A DNA stretch of 64,000 bases from JAPWJZ01 sp965279315 (GTDB lineage Bacteria; Pseudomonadota; Alphaproteobacteria; Micavibrionales; UBA2020), in the NCBI GenBank assembly GCA_965279315.1, contig OZ257145.1, forward strand, positions 1,364,001-1,428,000. Direction: 5' to 3'. A program made the translations under genes and the position numbers. Position 1 is the first letter of the stretch, and each line of letters opens with the position of its first letter. The notes under the pieces were generated by a model that saw nothing but the letters and a program-made list of their open reading frames with translations, was not told the DNA's origin and ran no database searches. This document shows, piece by piece, positions 8,691 through 17,136 of the stretch.

Positions 8691-9667
8691 AGCGCGGGCA
8701 GGCGGGCGAGGTGATCCTCCGCCCAGATTTTGCCATAGGTGTCGCTGTCAAGGTTCGCGCCCGACAGGATGACCAGGATGCGCTTGCCCTTGTTCCCCTC
8801 GCGCAGCCATTTATGCGCCGCCGCCATGCCCAGCGCCGATGTCGGCTCGACCGTCACCTTCAGCAAATGCATCAGCCACTGGCTCCAGTATAAAATCTCT
8901 TCTTCCTCGATCTCGAAAAAACCGTCCAGCTGCTGGATGTAGTGGAAGGTGCGCGGCGACACCGACAGCGTGCGCACGCCATCGGCAATCGTTTTCGGCA
9001 TGTCGCTGAAACGCACAATCTTGCCTGACCGGAATGATTGTGCCGCATCATTGGCGATCAGGGGTTCGGCGGCAAACACCTCCGCATCCGGCGAAAAAAG
9101 GCGCGTAGCCATGAAGGTGCCCGAAATCAGCCCGCCGCCGCCGCAGGGGGCGAAAACCGCGTCGAGGTTTTTCAACTCTTCCCATGCCTCGTACGCGGCC
9201 GTGCCTTGCCCCGCGATCACATCATCATGGTCATAGGGTGGCAGCAGAAACGAACCCTTGGCGAGCGCAAGCGTATTGGCGTTTTCCTCCGCCTCCTGCC
9301 GCGTTTTCGTCACATGCACCTCGGCGCCATAGGCTTTCGTCGCCGCGATCTTGATTTTGGATGATGCTTCAGGGATGAAGATGACCGATTTCAGGCCGAG
9401 GCGTTTTGCCGCCCAAGCGACCGCCTGCGCATGGTTGCCGGATGAATAGGCGACAACACGTTCCGGTAGCTGGTTTTTTTCCTGCAATGCCAGCAGCGTG
9501 TTCAGCGCGCCGCGCGCCTTGAACGCGCCGACCTTTTGCGCGCCTTCGTATTTAAAAAAAATCTCGCAGCCGAGGAAACGATCGAGCAGCCGCGATGTTA
9601 ACACGGGCGTGCGCGTGACATGCGGTTTCAGGCGTTGATAGGCGGCCTCGACGGCTTCGTTTTTCAT
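8687..9667 (-). CDS. threonine/serine dehydratase-like PLP enzyme
   Basis: A 326-residue fold-type II PLP enzyme. Family marks: TRTPVLTS at the N-terminus, the PLP lysine in KVGAFKARGA, SSGNHAQAVAWAA, and the glycine loop CGGGGLISG. Short length and absence of an ACT domain point to a catabolic threonine/serine dehydratase or serine-racemase-like enzyme rather than the feedback-regulated IlvA. Typical members have SFKxRGA; here the residue before Phe is Ala. The gene begins one base after the trehalase stop, so it is the last gene of the leftward alpha-glucosidase-trehalase operon, an unexpected partner. Confidence 0.83.
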   Translation of the reverse strand: MKNEAVEAAYQRLKPHVTRTPVLTSRLLDRFLGCEIFFKYEGAQKVGAFKARGALNTLLALQEKNQLPERVVAYSSGNHAQAVAWAAKRLGLKSVIFIPEASSKIKIAATKAYGAEVHVTKTRQEAEENANTLALAKGSFLLPPYDHDDVIAGQGTAAYEAWEELKNLDAVFAPCGGGGLISGTFMATRLFSPDAEVFAAEPLIANDAAQSFRSGKIVRFSDMPKTIADGVRTLSVSPRTFHYIQQLDGFFEIEEEEILYWSQWLMHLLKVTVEPTSALGMAAAHKWLREGNKGKRILVILSGANLDSDTYGKIWAEDHLARLPAL

Positions 9668-9668
9668 G

Positions 9669-11125
9669 TCATATCCCCTGCGCCAGTTTCAACACGGCGG
9701 CTGTCCACAGGAACGTGCCGCGCTCGCTGACATTGATGCTGTAGCCGTGCATCACGGTCACTTCGGCGTTGCCTTCCTGCAGATTGTATTTTTCGAACAA
9801 GGCGCCTTGATCGTTAAAAACGCGTTCAGCGAGGTCAACGAATTTCTGCGCTATGCGCGCGGCCGCTTCTTTTTCGCCCGCGCGGCGCAGGCCTTCAAAG
9901 GCGAAATACTGCAGCGGCGGCCAGCCATAGGGGAAGTCCCACTGGCTGCCGCTTTGTTCCGCAGATGTCATGATGCCATAGGGCGTTTCCAGCAGGCGCA
10001 ACGCGGCCTCCGCGGATTTTTTCGCCTGCGACGCCTCGCCGTCATACAACCCGGCCCAATGCGCATGGAAAAACGTAGCGAAAGGCTTGGAGTTGCGCGC
10101 GCGGCTGACCGTGTCGTAATCATGGTAAAGGCCGGTTGCCGGGTCCTGCAGCGGGTGCATCGCGGTTTTGCGCCGCGTCTGCAGGCTGCGCCACTTCACC
10201 GCATCCGCTTTCCCGAGGATATCGGCGATATCGCCCATGTCGCCTTCCATTTTGTACAGCAGCGCATTCAGGCAGGCGGCCGCGTGGAACAGGCACTCGA
10301 CCGCGCCATAACCCCAATGCCCGGTCGGGTCGAAACCCGAGGCGCGCATCGAACGGTCGGCGCGGTAATAGAGCGATGTCAACACGCCTGAAACGTCGTT
10401 ATAAAAGCGCGCGTCAGGATGAAGGCGGAAATGCGCGACTGCGTGCTCATAATGCCCGGGCTCTCCTCCCAGCACTTCAGGCGCAACGACGTCGCCTTCG
10501 TCCCAGTAACGCGACAGCGTGGTCCCATGCGCGAGCCGGTCGCCGGTCGTCCAATAAGAATGATAGACCGTGAGATCGGCATAGGCCGCTTCCAGCCAGC
10601 TGCGCGCATCGGGGTGAACGCCGTCCGGGTCGAACGCAGCCCAGTCACGGTGCTGCGCCGCATGCCAGATATGCAGCACCATCGCTGCGATCAGTGGCGG
10701 CTGCGAGCGCGAGAGGTAATAGGTGCGGTTAGCGTTCAGCACCTTGCCATAGGCGCGGATCTGGTACAGTTGGTTATCGACCTGCTGCAGCATCAGGCGC
10801 GGGAAGCTGTGCGACCATGCGAAAACGGCAAAAGCCGTGTCCCAGCCATACATCTCGTTAAAGCGCCCGCCGGCACGACATAGCGATAGGGCAGGTAGAG
10901 CAATCCATGCACCGCATCCGCGTCCTTGAAACGGTTGGCGTCACCCAGAAGTTCAACGCGCGCGTTCCCCCCCGTTTGCGCACGCGCTGCTTCGATGTCG
11001 GCCTCCACAGCATAGACAACCGGCGGCGCATCGCCCAGCTTGGGATCGCCCGGATTTTCGCCGAGGCTTTTGCGCAGCAGCAGCTGCGGCGTATCGTCGA
11101 TGATCTGCTGGAAGCTGCGTGTCAC
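9669..11125 (-). pseudogene. trehalase (GH37) interrupted by a one-base frameshift
   Basis: Two frames together make one trehalase of about 485 residues. The first frame runs from GTG 11125 to LLYLPYRYVVP. The second picks up at GRFNEMYGWDTAF and runs to 9669. Deleting one base near 10868-10874 explains the split: with one extra C or G the junction reads PGGRFNEMYGW, trehalase signature 1. Signature 2 is intact as QWDFPYGWPPLQ, as are SQPPLIA and the catalytic-Asp region SGFDPTGHW. The Gly-rich catalytic-base loop is divergent (GNAEV). The start abuts the alpha-glucosidase stop. It may be a genuine mutation or an assembly error in a GC run. Function if intact: trehalose to two glucose. Confidence 0.85.
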
Positions 11126-12736
11126 TTACGCGGCCTTCCGTGCGAAGAAACCGCCGAAGGCGGGCAGTTCAAGCGACTGGCCCTTCGCAGTGGCCTGCAA
11201 GCCGTAACCCGACAGCGGCGTCCACCCGCTTTGCAGCGCCACCGTCACCGGTGCGGGCTTCAGGTTGAAGGCGCAGAACAGTGTTTCGCCGTCCAGCTGC
11301 CGCGTGAAGGCGACGACGTTGTCATCCAGCGTCTCGAACTTCAAATCGCCGCGCAGCAGGGCAGGGTGCGATTTGCGCCATGTCAGGAACTGCTTCGTGA
11401 AATTCAGCATCGATGCGGGGTCTTTTTCCTGCGCCGCGACGCTGGCTGCAGCATGTTCAGCGGGAACGGGCAGCCAGCCTTCATTCGCGGCGGTAAAGCC
11501 GCCGTTTTTCTTCGCGCCGTCCCATGGCATCGGCGTGCGGCAGCCGTCGCGCCCCGTGCCGGTCGATCCGATGCCGGGATCCTGCCGTTTTTCCGGCGGA
11601 ATGACCGCTTCGGTCAATCCCAGTTCCTCGCCCTGATAGACGAAGGATGATCCGCGCAAGGAGCTCAGCATCGCCAGCAGCATTTTCGTCTGGTTTACAT
11701 CCGGCTTGTCATCGACCGCCCAGCGTGTCGCCACGCGGATGCTGTCATGGTTCGACAATGCCCAGCTGGGCCATGAATCATGGGGCGTCGCAAAGAATTC
11801 CTCCACCTTGCGGCGCAGGTAGGGCGCGGAATATTCGTGCACCAGCAGCGAGAAATCATAGGCCGTGTGCAGCATTTCGGGGCCATTGGTGTAGGAAATG
11901 GTGGTTTCCACGGTCTTGTCGTCGTTGACCTCGGCGACCAGCATGCAATCCTTGTACTGGTCGGTCAGTGCGCGGAATTTTTTCAGGAAGGGGATCATTT
12001 CCGGCTGGGTCTTATCATAGGTGTGCCATTGCATCGAATAGGGATGGATCACCGTCTTGCCATCCGATTTCGGCACAGGGCGCGGCGGATTGTCGCGCAA
12101 CTGTGCGTCGTGGATGCAATGTGGCAGCGCGTCCATCCGGAAACCATCGACGCCGCGGTCCAGCCACCATTTCGCGGTCGCCAGCAATTCTTCCTGCACT
12201 TCCGGATTGCGGATATTCAGGTCGGGCTGCTCTTTCAGGAACTGGTGATAGAAATACTGGCCGCGTTGGGGATCGAACGTCCACGACGAGCCGCCGAAAA
12301 CGGACAGCCAGTTATTGGGCGGCGACCCGTCGGGTTTCGGGTCGGCCCAGACATACCAGTCGGCGTATTTGTTGGTCTTGTCCTTGCGGCTTTCGATGAA
12401 CCATTTGTGCTGGTCGGATGAATGGTTCAGCACGATGTCGATGACCAGCTTCAATCCGCGCTTGTGCATCTGTGCGATCATCTCGTCGCAATCGGCCAGC
12501 GTGCCGAAGATGGGATCGACGCCCTTATAATCGGCGACGTCATACCCGAAATCGGCCATGGGTGATGTGAAGAAGGGGGACAGCCATACGCCGTCAACGC
12601 CCAGCGATGCGACGTAATCCAGCTTCTGCGTGATGCCCCTCAAATCGCCGATGCCATCGCCGTTGCTGTCAAAAAAACTGCGCGGGTAGATTTGATAAAT
12701 CACCGCGCCACGCCACCATTCCTGTCCGTTCGCCAT
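11126..12736 (-). CDS. GH13 alpha-glucosidase (oligo-1,6-glucosidase type)
   Basis: A 536-residue GH13 enzyme. The N-terminal WWRGAVIYQIYPRSFFDSNG and GDLRGITQKLDYV are diagnostic of the alpha-glucosidase/trehalose-6-phosphate hydrolase/sucrose-isomerase branch. Conserved regions are complete: DIVLNHSSD (I), GFRMDALPH with nucleophile Asp (II), VAEVND with acid/base Glu (III), and LSNHDSIR (IV). No signal peptide, so it acts in the cytosol on small alpha-glucosides. GGAG sits 7 bases before the ATG. The trehalase starts on the next base, giving a leftward operon of alpha-glucosidase, trehalase and dehydratase-like enzyme. The exact linkage split is not determined by motif. Confidence 0.9.
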   Translation of the reverse strand: MANGQEWWRGAVIYQIYPRSFFDSNGDGIGDLRGITQKLDYVASLGVDGVWLSPFFTSPMADFGYDVADYKGVDPIFGTLADCDEMIAQMHKRGLKLVIDIVLNHSSDQHKWFIESRKDKTNKYADWYVWADPKPDGSPPNNWLSVFGGSSWTFDPQRGQYFYHQFLKEQPDLNIRNPEVQEELLATAKWWLDRGVDGFRMDALPHCIHDAQLRDNPPRPVPKSDGKTVIHPYSMQWHTYDKTQPEMIPFLKKFRALTDQYKDCMLVAEVNDDKTVETTISYTNGPEMLHTAYDFSLLVHEYSAPYLRRKVEEFFATPHDSWPSWALSNHDSIRVATRWAVDDKPDVNQTKMLLAMLSSLRGSSFVYQGEELGLTEAVIPPEKRQDPGIGSTGTGRDGCRTPMPWDGAKKNGGFTAANEGWLPVPAEHAAASVAAQEKDPASMLNFTKQFLTWRKSHPALLRGDLKFETLDDNVVAFTRQLDGETLFCAFNLKPAPVTVALQSGWTPLSGYGLQATAKGQSLELPAFGGFFARKAA

Positions 12737-12819
12737 CGTTTCACTCCATGTTGCAGCGCAATAAAATTACAAAAAAATGTTTCAAATTTAATGGCTTGGC
12801 CTGAATCTATTCAAAAGTA

Positions 12820-12847
12820 TTGATATTGAAGGTATATTTAGTATTAT
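12820..12847 (+). promoter_or_regulatory. candidate sigma-70 promoter for the GH13/GlgE-like gene
   Basis: TTGATA at 12820-12825 and TATTAT at 12842-12847 are separated by 16 bases in an AT-rich divergent gap. It would start transcription about 25 bases before the TTG start codon at 12880. Both boxes are near-consensus, but the region is generally AT-rich, so chance matches are possible. The rest of the 143-base gap should also hold the leftward promoter of the alpha-glucosidase operon, which I could not pinpoint. Confidence 0.4.
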
Positions 12848-12879
12848 ATTGCACCAATTGCATAATCAAGGTAATTAAA

Positions 12880-14574
12880 TTGCGAGCCAACCGCATATAT
12901 TATGTACCTCCGCGCCTTGTGGGGTCGATCGCCGACTGGTCCGGGAAAGACACACCGGATGGCGCTTCGTGGCTGGCTGACCATGCGAAAAGCATGAACT
13001 TTAATTCCATCTGGCTCAGCCCGTTTTTCGAAACGACACAGTTGAAGGCCGCCGTCCCCGAAGGCCATCCTGCGGACAATAGCCTATACGCCACGCGCAA
13101 TCACGGGGTTTTTGACCCGGAATTCAGCGCGACGAAAATCACGGGCGCAAGGTCGGGCGAGACGCCAGAGACGCTTGCCGCCATCGACGCGCTCGACAGC
13201 GCACACCTGAAACATTTCACGGCAGAGGCCGGCAAGGCGGGCATCCGCGTGATGGCCGATCTCGTATTCAACCAGTTCGCCGCCGACCATCCGCTGGTGA
13301 TCGACGAAAACGCGAAACTGGCCGCCATATTGAAAAACCTGCCCGCAGGCCAGAAACCGGCCCTGATCACCGCCGAAACCACGTCGCTGACCGGCGGCAA
13401 GGATACCGAAGTGGTGGGCATTTCGTATCAGGACAATGGCATCCAGAAAGAATTCCATTTCAAGTTCGCGCGCGACGAAGACCTGAACTGCCTCGACTGG
13501 CGGCTGGTCAAGGGCAATGAAACCGCGCAGATCAATTTCGCATCTACCGCCGCGCGTGAATTTTTCATCGACGGCACGGATGGCAAGCCGGGTTATCTGA
13601 AGGGCGTGGTGGACTGGTATCTAGATCACGGCTTCAAGGATTTCCGCTGCGACATCGCCTACCGCCTGCCCGCCGACTGGTGGCAGGAAATCATCACCCA
13701 TGCGCGCGACCGCCTGCCCGATGCGGGTTTCATGGCCGAAACGCTGGGCGCGCCGGATGCGGCGATGGAGAAAATGTCGAAAATCAAAACCATCGATGCA
13801 AACGGCATCGAGCGCCCCGGCTTCGATCTTGGCATGGTCAGCAATTACTGGTGGAATTTCACCGACAGCTGGCTGCCGGTCGAAGAAGCCGCCCGACTGG
13901 TTAAAATGGCGAAACTCGGCGGCGCGGCATCGCCTGACAACCATGACACGCCTGAAACGCTGGCCGGCCAGTTCCAGAAAGCCTGCAAGGGCAAAGATAA
14001 ATGCGACGAAAACGTGGCCGCGATTGCCGTGCGCAACTATGCCGCCTCCACCTTCATCGCCAATGCCGTTTATATGCAGATGGGTTATGAGTACAACAAG
14101 GAAAAACAGAACGGCGTGTTCAAGGGTCAGGTAACAACGCAGGACTGGGCAGATCTCGCCGTCCGCGCCGACGACCCCGCGCACCCCCTCAATATCGCCG
14201 CGCGCATCAAGGGCATCAATGATTTGAAAGAAAGCCTTGGCCTCGATAACGCGATTGCGCGGGTCAAGGAACATACCGCGATGCAGGACGGACGCCTGAT
14301 CAAACTGGCCGTTGAATACACCGACGCCGATACCGGCAAAAAACTCGCCGATGTCGTGATGATCCTGAACAAGAAACCCGAAAATGGCAGTGTCACCATC
14401 CTCGACAGCGCATTGCGCGAGCTTGAAACAGGTCCGCTGAAACGCCTCGATTCATCTGGTGAAACGGCGGTATCGGTGCGCGATATCGTGATCTACCACA
14501 CGCCGGTCAGCGATGCGGTCGCGCCGAAAGTTTCGTCTGTCCCGTCGCCGCGCAGCTTCAAGCCTGCTGCTTAG
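12880..14574 (+). CDS. GH13-like alpha-glucan enzyme, GlgE-like layout
   Basis: A 564-residue glycoside hydrolase 13-type protein, not a close match to common amylases. It opens with NRIYYVPPRLVGSIADW and places the catalytic residues in GFKDFRCDIAYRLP (nucleophile Asp), GFMAETLGAPD (Glu) and SPDNHDTPET (Asp). The order and spacing recall maltosyltransferase GlgE more than alpha-glucosidases, but assignment to GlgE is inference. I start at TTG 12880 because AAGG lies about 8 bases before it and the family-like sequence begins there; an in-frame TTG 60 bases upstream coincides with a likely -35 box. It is divergent from the alpha-glucosidase operon, and the last 4 bases overlap the convergent adenine deaminase gene. 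Confidence 0.7.
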   Translation: MRANRIYYVPPRLVGSIADWSGKDTPDGASWLADHAKSMNFNSIWLSPFFETTQLKAAVPEGHPADNSLYATRNHGVFDPEFSATKITGARSGETPETLAAIDALDSAHLKHFTAEAGKAGIRVMADLVFNQFAADHPLVIDENAKLAAILKNLPAGQKPALITAETTSLTGGKDTEVVGISYQDNGIQKEFHFKFARDEDLNCLDWRLVKGNETAQINFASTAAREFFIDGTDGKPGYLKGVVDWYLDHGFKDFRCDIAYRLPADWWQEIITHARDRLPDAGFMAETLGAPDAAMEKMSKIKTIDANGIERPGFDLGMVSNYWWNFTDSWLPVEEAARLVKMAKLGGAASPDNHDTPETLAGQFQKACKGKDKCDENVAAIAVRNYAASTFIANAVYMQMGYEYNKEKQNGVFKGQVTTQDWADLAVRADDPAHPLNIAARIKGINDLKESLGLDNAIARVKEHTAMQDGRLIKLAVEYTDADTGKKLADVVMILNKKPENGSVTILDSALRELETGPLKRLDSSGETAVSVRDIVIYHTPVSDAVAPKVSSVPSPRSFKPAA

Positions 14575-15578
14575 GCCACCTTCTTCATATAGGTATCCAG
14601 TTTCCCCAGCAGCACATCCTTGGCCGCTTTATCGAGGAAGCTGGCATGGATGCTGTTACGCGAAATCGTCAGCAGGTCTGATTTATCGAGGTTCAGCCCG
14701 TCCGTCACGGCCTTGAAATTCTCGTTCATATAGCCGCCGAAATAGGCCGGGTCATCGGAATTGATCGTCGCCTTCAGGCCAAGATTCAGCATCTTTTTCA
14801 GCGGATGTTCCCTCATGTCCTTCACAACGCAAAGCTTCAGGTTGGAAAGCGGGCACACGGTCAATGCCGTGCCGTCTTTCACAAGGCGCGCCACCAGTTT
14901 TTCGTCCTCCAGCGACCGGTTGCCGTGGTCGATGCGGTCGACCTTCAGCATGTCGATCGCTTCCCACACATATTCCGGCGGCCCTTCTTCGCCCGCATGC
15001 GCCATGATCAGGAAGCCTTCTTTTTTCGCTTCTGCGAACACATTCTTGAACTTCGACGGCGGGTGGCCTTTTTCCGAACTGTCAAGGCCAACGCCCAGAA
15101 TGCGGTGCTTGTACGGGATCGCGCTTTCTAGCGTCTCGAACGCCGCGTCCTCGCTCAAATGGCGCAGGAAGCACATGATGAGGAATGACGACACGCCGAG
15201 CTTCCGGCGCCCGTCATCCAGCGCGCGGGTGATGCCATCCAGCACCGTTTCAAACGCGATGCCGCGTTCGGTATGGCCTTGCGGGTCGAAAAAAATTTCG
15301 ACATGCAGGACGTTCTGTTTCGCCACGCGCTCCAGATACGCCCAAGTCAGGTCGTAAAAATCCTGTTCCGTCTGCAGCACATTCATGCCCTGATAGTAAA
15401 TATCGAGGAAATCCTGCAGGTTTGAAAAGTCATAAGCCTTGCGGACTTCCTCGACCGATTTGAACGGGATCTGGATTTTGTTGCGCTGGGCGAGGGCGAA
15501 CATCAGTTCAGGTTCAAGGCTGCCTTCGATGTGCAAATGCAGTTCAACTTTCGGCAGGCCTTCGATGAATGTATCCAT
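14571..15578 (-). CDS. adenosine/adenine deaminase (adenine-deaminase-type ADE subgroup)
   Basis: A 335-residue metal-dependent deaminase. Zinc ligands and active-site motifs are complete: ELHLHIEGSLEPEL, GHPPSKFKNVFAEAKKEG, HAGEEGPPEYVWEA with catalytic Glu, DHGNRSLEDE, and NSDDPAYFGG. Recalled Pseudomonas adenine deaminases of the adenosine-deaminase fold share these stretches, including LRKAY..NLQDFLDIYY, so adenine to hypoxanthine is more likely than adenosine deamination. I start at ATG 15578 with AAGGAA upstream; the longer frame adds 15 residues with no family match. Hypoxanthine would feed the divergent xanthine dehydrogenase operon next door. Confidence 0.85.
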   Translation of the reverse strand: MDTFIEGLPKVELHLHIEGSLEPELMFALAQRNKIQIPFKSVEEVRKAYDFSNLQDFLDIYYQGMNVLQTEQDFYDLTWAYLERVAKQNVLHVEIFFDPQGHTERGIAFETVLDGITRALDDGRRKLGVSSFLIMCFLRHLSEDAAFETLESAIPYKHRILGVGLDSSEKGHPPSKFKNVFAEAKKEGFLIMAHAGEEGPPEYVWEAIDMLKVDRIDHGNRSLEDEKLVARLVKDGTALTVCPLSNLKLCVVKDMREHPLKKMLNLGLKATINSDDPAYFGGYMNENFKAVTDGLNLDKSDLLTISRNSIHASFLDKAAKDVLLGKLDTYMKKVA

Positions 15579-15696
15579 GGCTGAAATTCCTTTCAAAACA
15601 AACGGCTTAACGCCCGCGGCCATGCTAACATTTTGGATGACTCGTGCCTAGAAAAACGGTATCGTCTTGGAATTATTTCGTTTTTAGAAAAAGATC

Positions 15697-17136
15697 ATGT
15701 CAGACAGCATCCGATTTATCCTGAACGGAAAACTGGTCGAGGTGGCGGATTTGCCGCCGACCACCACGCTGCTGCAATACCTGCGCATTGAACAGCGCCT
15801 GACCGGCACCAAGGAAGGCTGCGCCGAGGGCGATTGCGGCGCATGTACTGTGGCCGTCGGCAAGCTGGTCAAGGGCAAGGTCGAATACCAGAGCATGAAT
15901 GCCTGCATCCTGTTCCTGCCGACGCTCGACGGGCGCGAAGTGGTGACGGTGGAGCATTTGAAATCCGCGACCGGCGCGCCCACCCCCGTGCAGCAGGCGA
16001 TGGTGAAATGCCATGGATCACAATGCGGGTTCTGCACGCCCGGTTTTGTCATGGCGCTGTCAACCATGGTCAACAACAAGAAAAACGCCAGCGAAGACGA
16101 TATTCAGGATGCAATCGCGGGCAACCTCTGCCGCTGCACCGGTTACCGCCCCATCGTCGATGCCGCGCGCATGGCGAATGAAACGGATGAGCGCGCATTG
16201 CCGTCACATCCGAAAGAACTGGCATCCATCCAGCATAACCGGTTGATGACTTATGACGTGCCGGGCGGCAAATATTTCTCCCCCGCCAGCATCGAAGACC
16301 TGGCGATGGTGCTGTCCGTCTATCCCGACGCAACCATCCTTGGTGGCGGGACGGATGTGGGGCTGTGGGTCACGAAATTTCATATCGACCTGCCGGTGAT
16401 TGTCTATACCGGCAATGTCGAGGACCTGCATAAAATCCGTGAATCCCGCGTGCTGCTGGAAATCGGCGCGGCGGCTACCTATACCGAAGCCTTCGATGCG
16501 CTGGCGGCGTTTGACCCCAGCATGGAAGATTTGCTGAAACGCTTCTCATCGCTGCATATCCGCAACGCGGGCACGGTGGGCGGCAATATCGCCAACGGCT
16601 CGCCGATCGGCGACGGCCCGCCGCCGCTGATCGCGCTTGGCGCGAAGGTCGTGCTGCGCTCCAAATCCGGCACGCGCATGGTGGAGATGGAGGATTTCTT
16701 CATCGCGTACAAAAAACAGGACCGCAAGCCCGGCGAATTCGTCGAAAAACTCGTCATCCCGAAACGCCCGGACAACGTATTGTTCCGTGTCTATAAACTG
16801 TCGAAGCGTTTCGATCAGGATATCTCCGCCGTCTGCGGCGCATTCGCGCTGACGATCGAGGATGATGAAATCGTGGCCGCTCGCATCGCCTTCGGCGGCA
16901 TGGCCGGCACGCCGCACCGCGCGCACAAGGCCGAGCGCGCGCTTGTCGGCCGCATCTGGAATGAAGAGGCGGTTGAAAAGGCGATGGCCGCGCTGGATGA
17001 TGATTACGAGCCAATGAGCGATGCCCGTGCATCCGCCGAATACCGCCGCACCGCCGCGCGCAACCTTTTAAAGCGTTTTTACATCGAAACCACCGACCCG
17101 TCGGTGAAAACGCGCCTCTACCGCTATGCAGAATGA
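15697..17136 (+). CDS. xdhA: xanthine dehydrogenase small subunit (2Fe-2S/FAD)
   Basis: A 479-residue subunit carrying the electron-transfer half of xanthine dehydrogenase. The first [2Fe-2S] cluster is in GCAEGDCGACTVAVG and the second in QCGFCTPGFVM plus NLCRCTGYRP. The FAD domain follows: TILGGGTDVGLWVTK, then LHIRNAGTVGGNIANGSPIGD, then the CO-dehydrogenase flavoprotein C-terminal domain with AFGGMAGTPHRA. It oxidises hypoxanthine and xanthine to urate with NAD+ together with XdhB. The XdhB start overlaps the last 11 bases. The 118-base gap to the divergent deaminase gene (from its start codon) should hold both promoters, but I could not place clear boxes. Confidence 0.96.
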   Translation: MSDSIRFILNGKLVEVADLPPTTTLLQYLRIEQRLTGTKEGCAEGDCGACTVAVGKLVKGKVEYQSMNACILFLPTLDGREVVTVEHLKSATGAPTPVQQAMVKCHGSQCGFCTPGFVMALSTMVNNKKNASEDDIQDAIAGNLCRCTGYRPIVDAARMANETDERALPSHPKELASIQHNRLMTYDVPGGKYFSPASIEDLAMVLSVYPDATILGGGTDVGLWVTKFHIDLPVIVYTGNVEDLHKIRESRVLLEIGAAATYTEAFDALAAFDPSMEDLLKRFSSLHIRNAGTVGGNIANGSPIGDGPPPLIALGAKVVLRSKSGTRMVEMEDFFIAYKKQDRKPGEFVEKLVIPKRPDNVLFRVYKLSKRFDQDISAVCGAFALTIEDDEIVAARIAFGGMAGTPHRAHKAERALVGRIWNEEAVEKAMAALDDDYEPMSDARASAEYRRTAARNLLKRFYIETTDPSVKTRLYRYAE

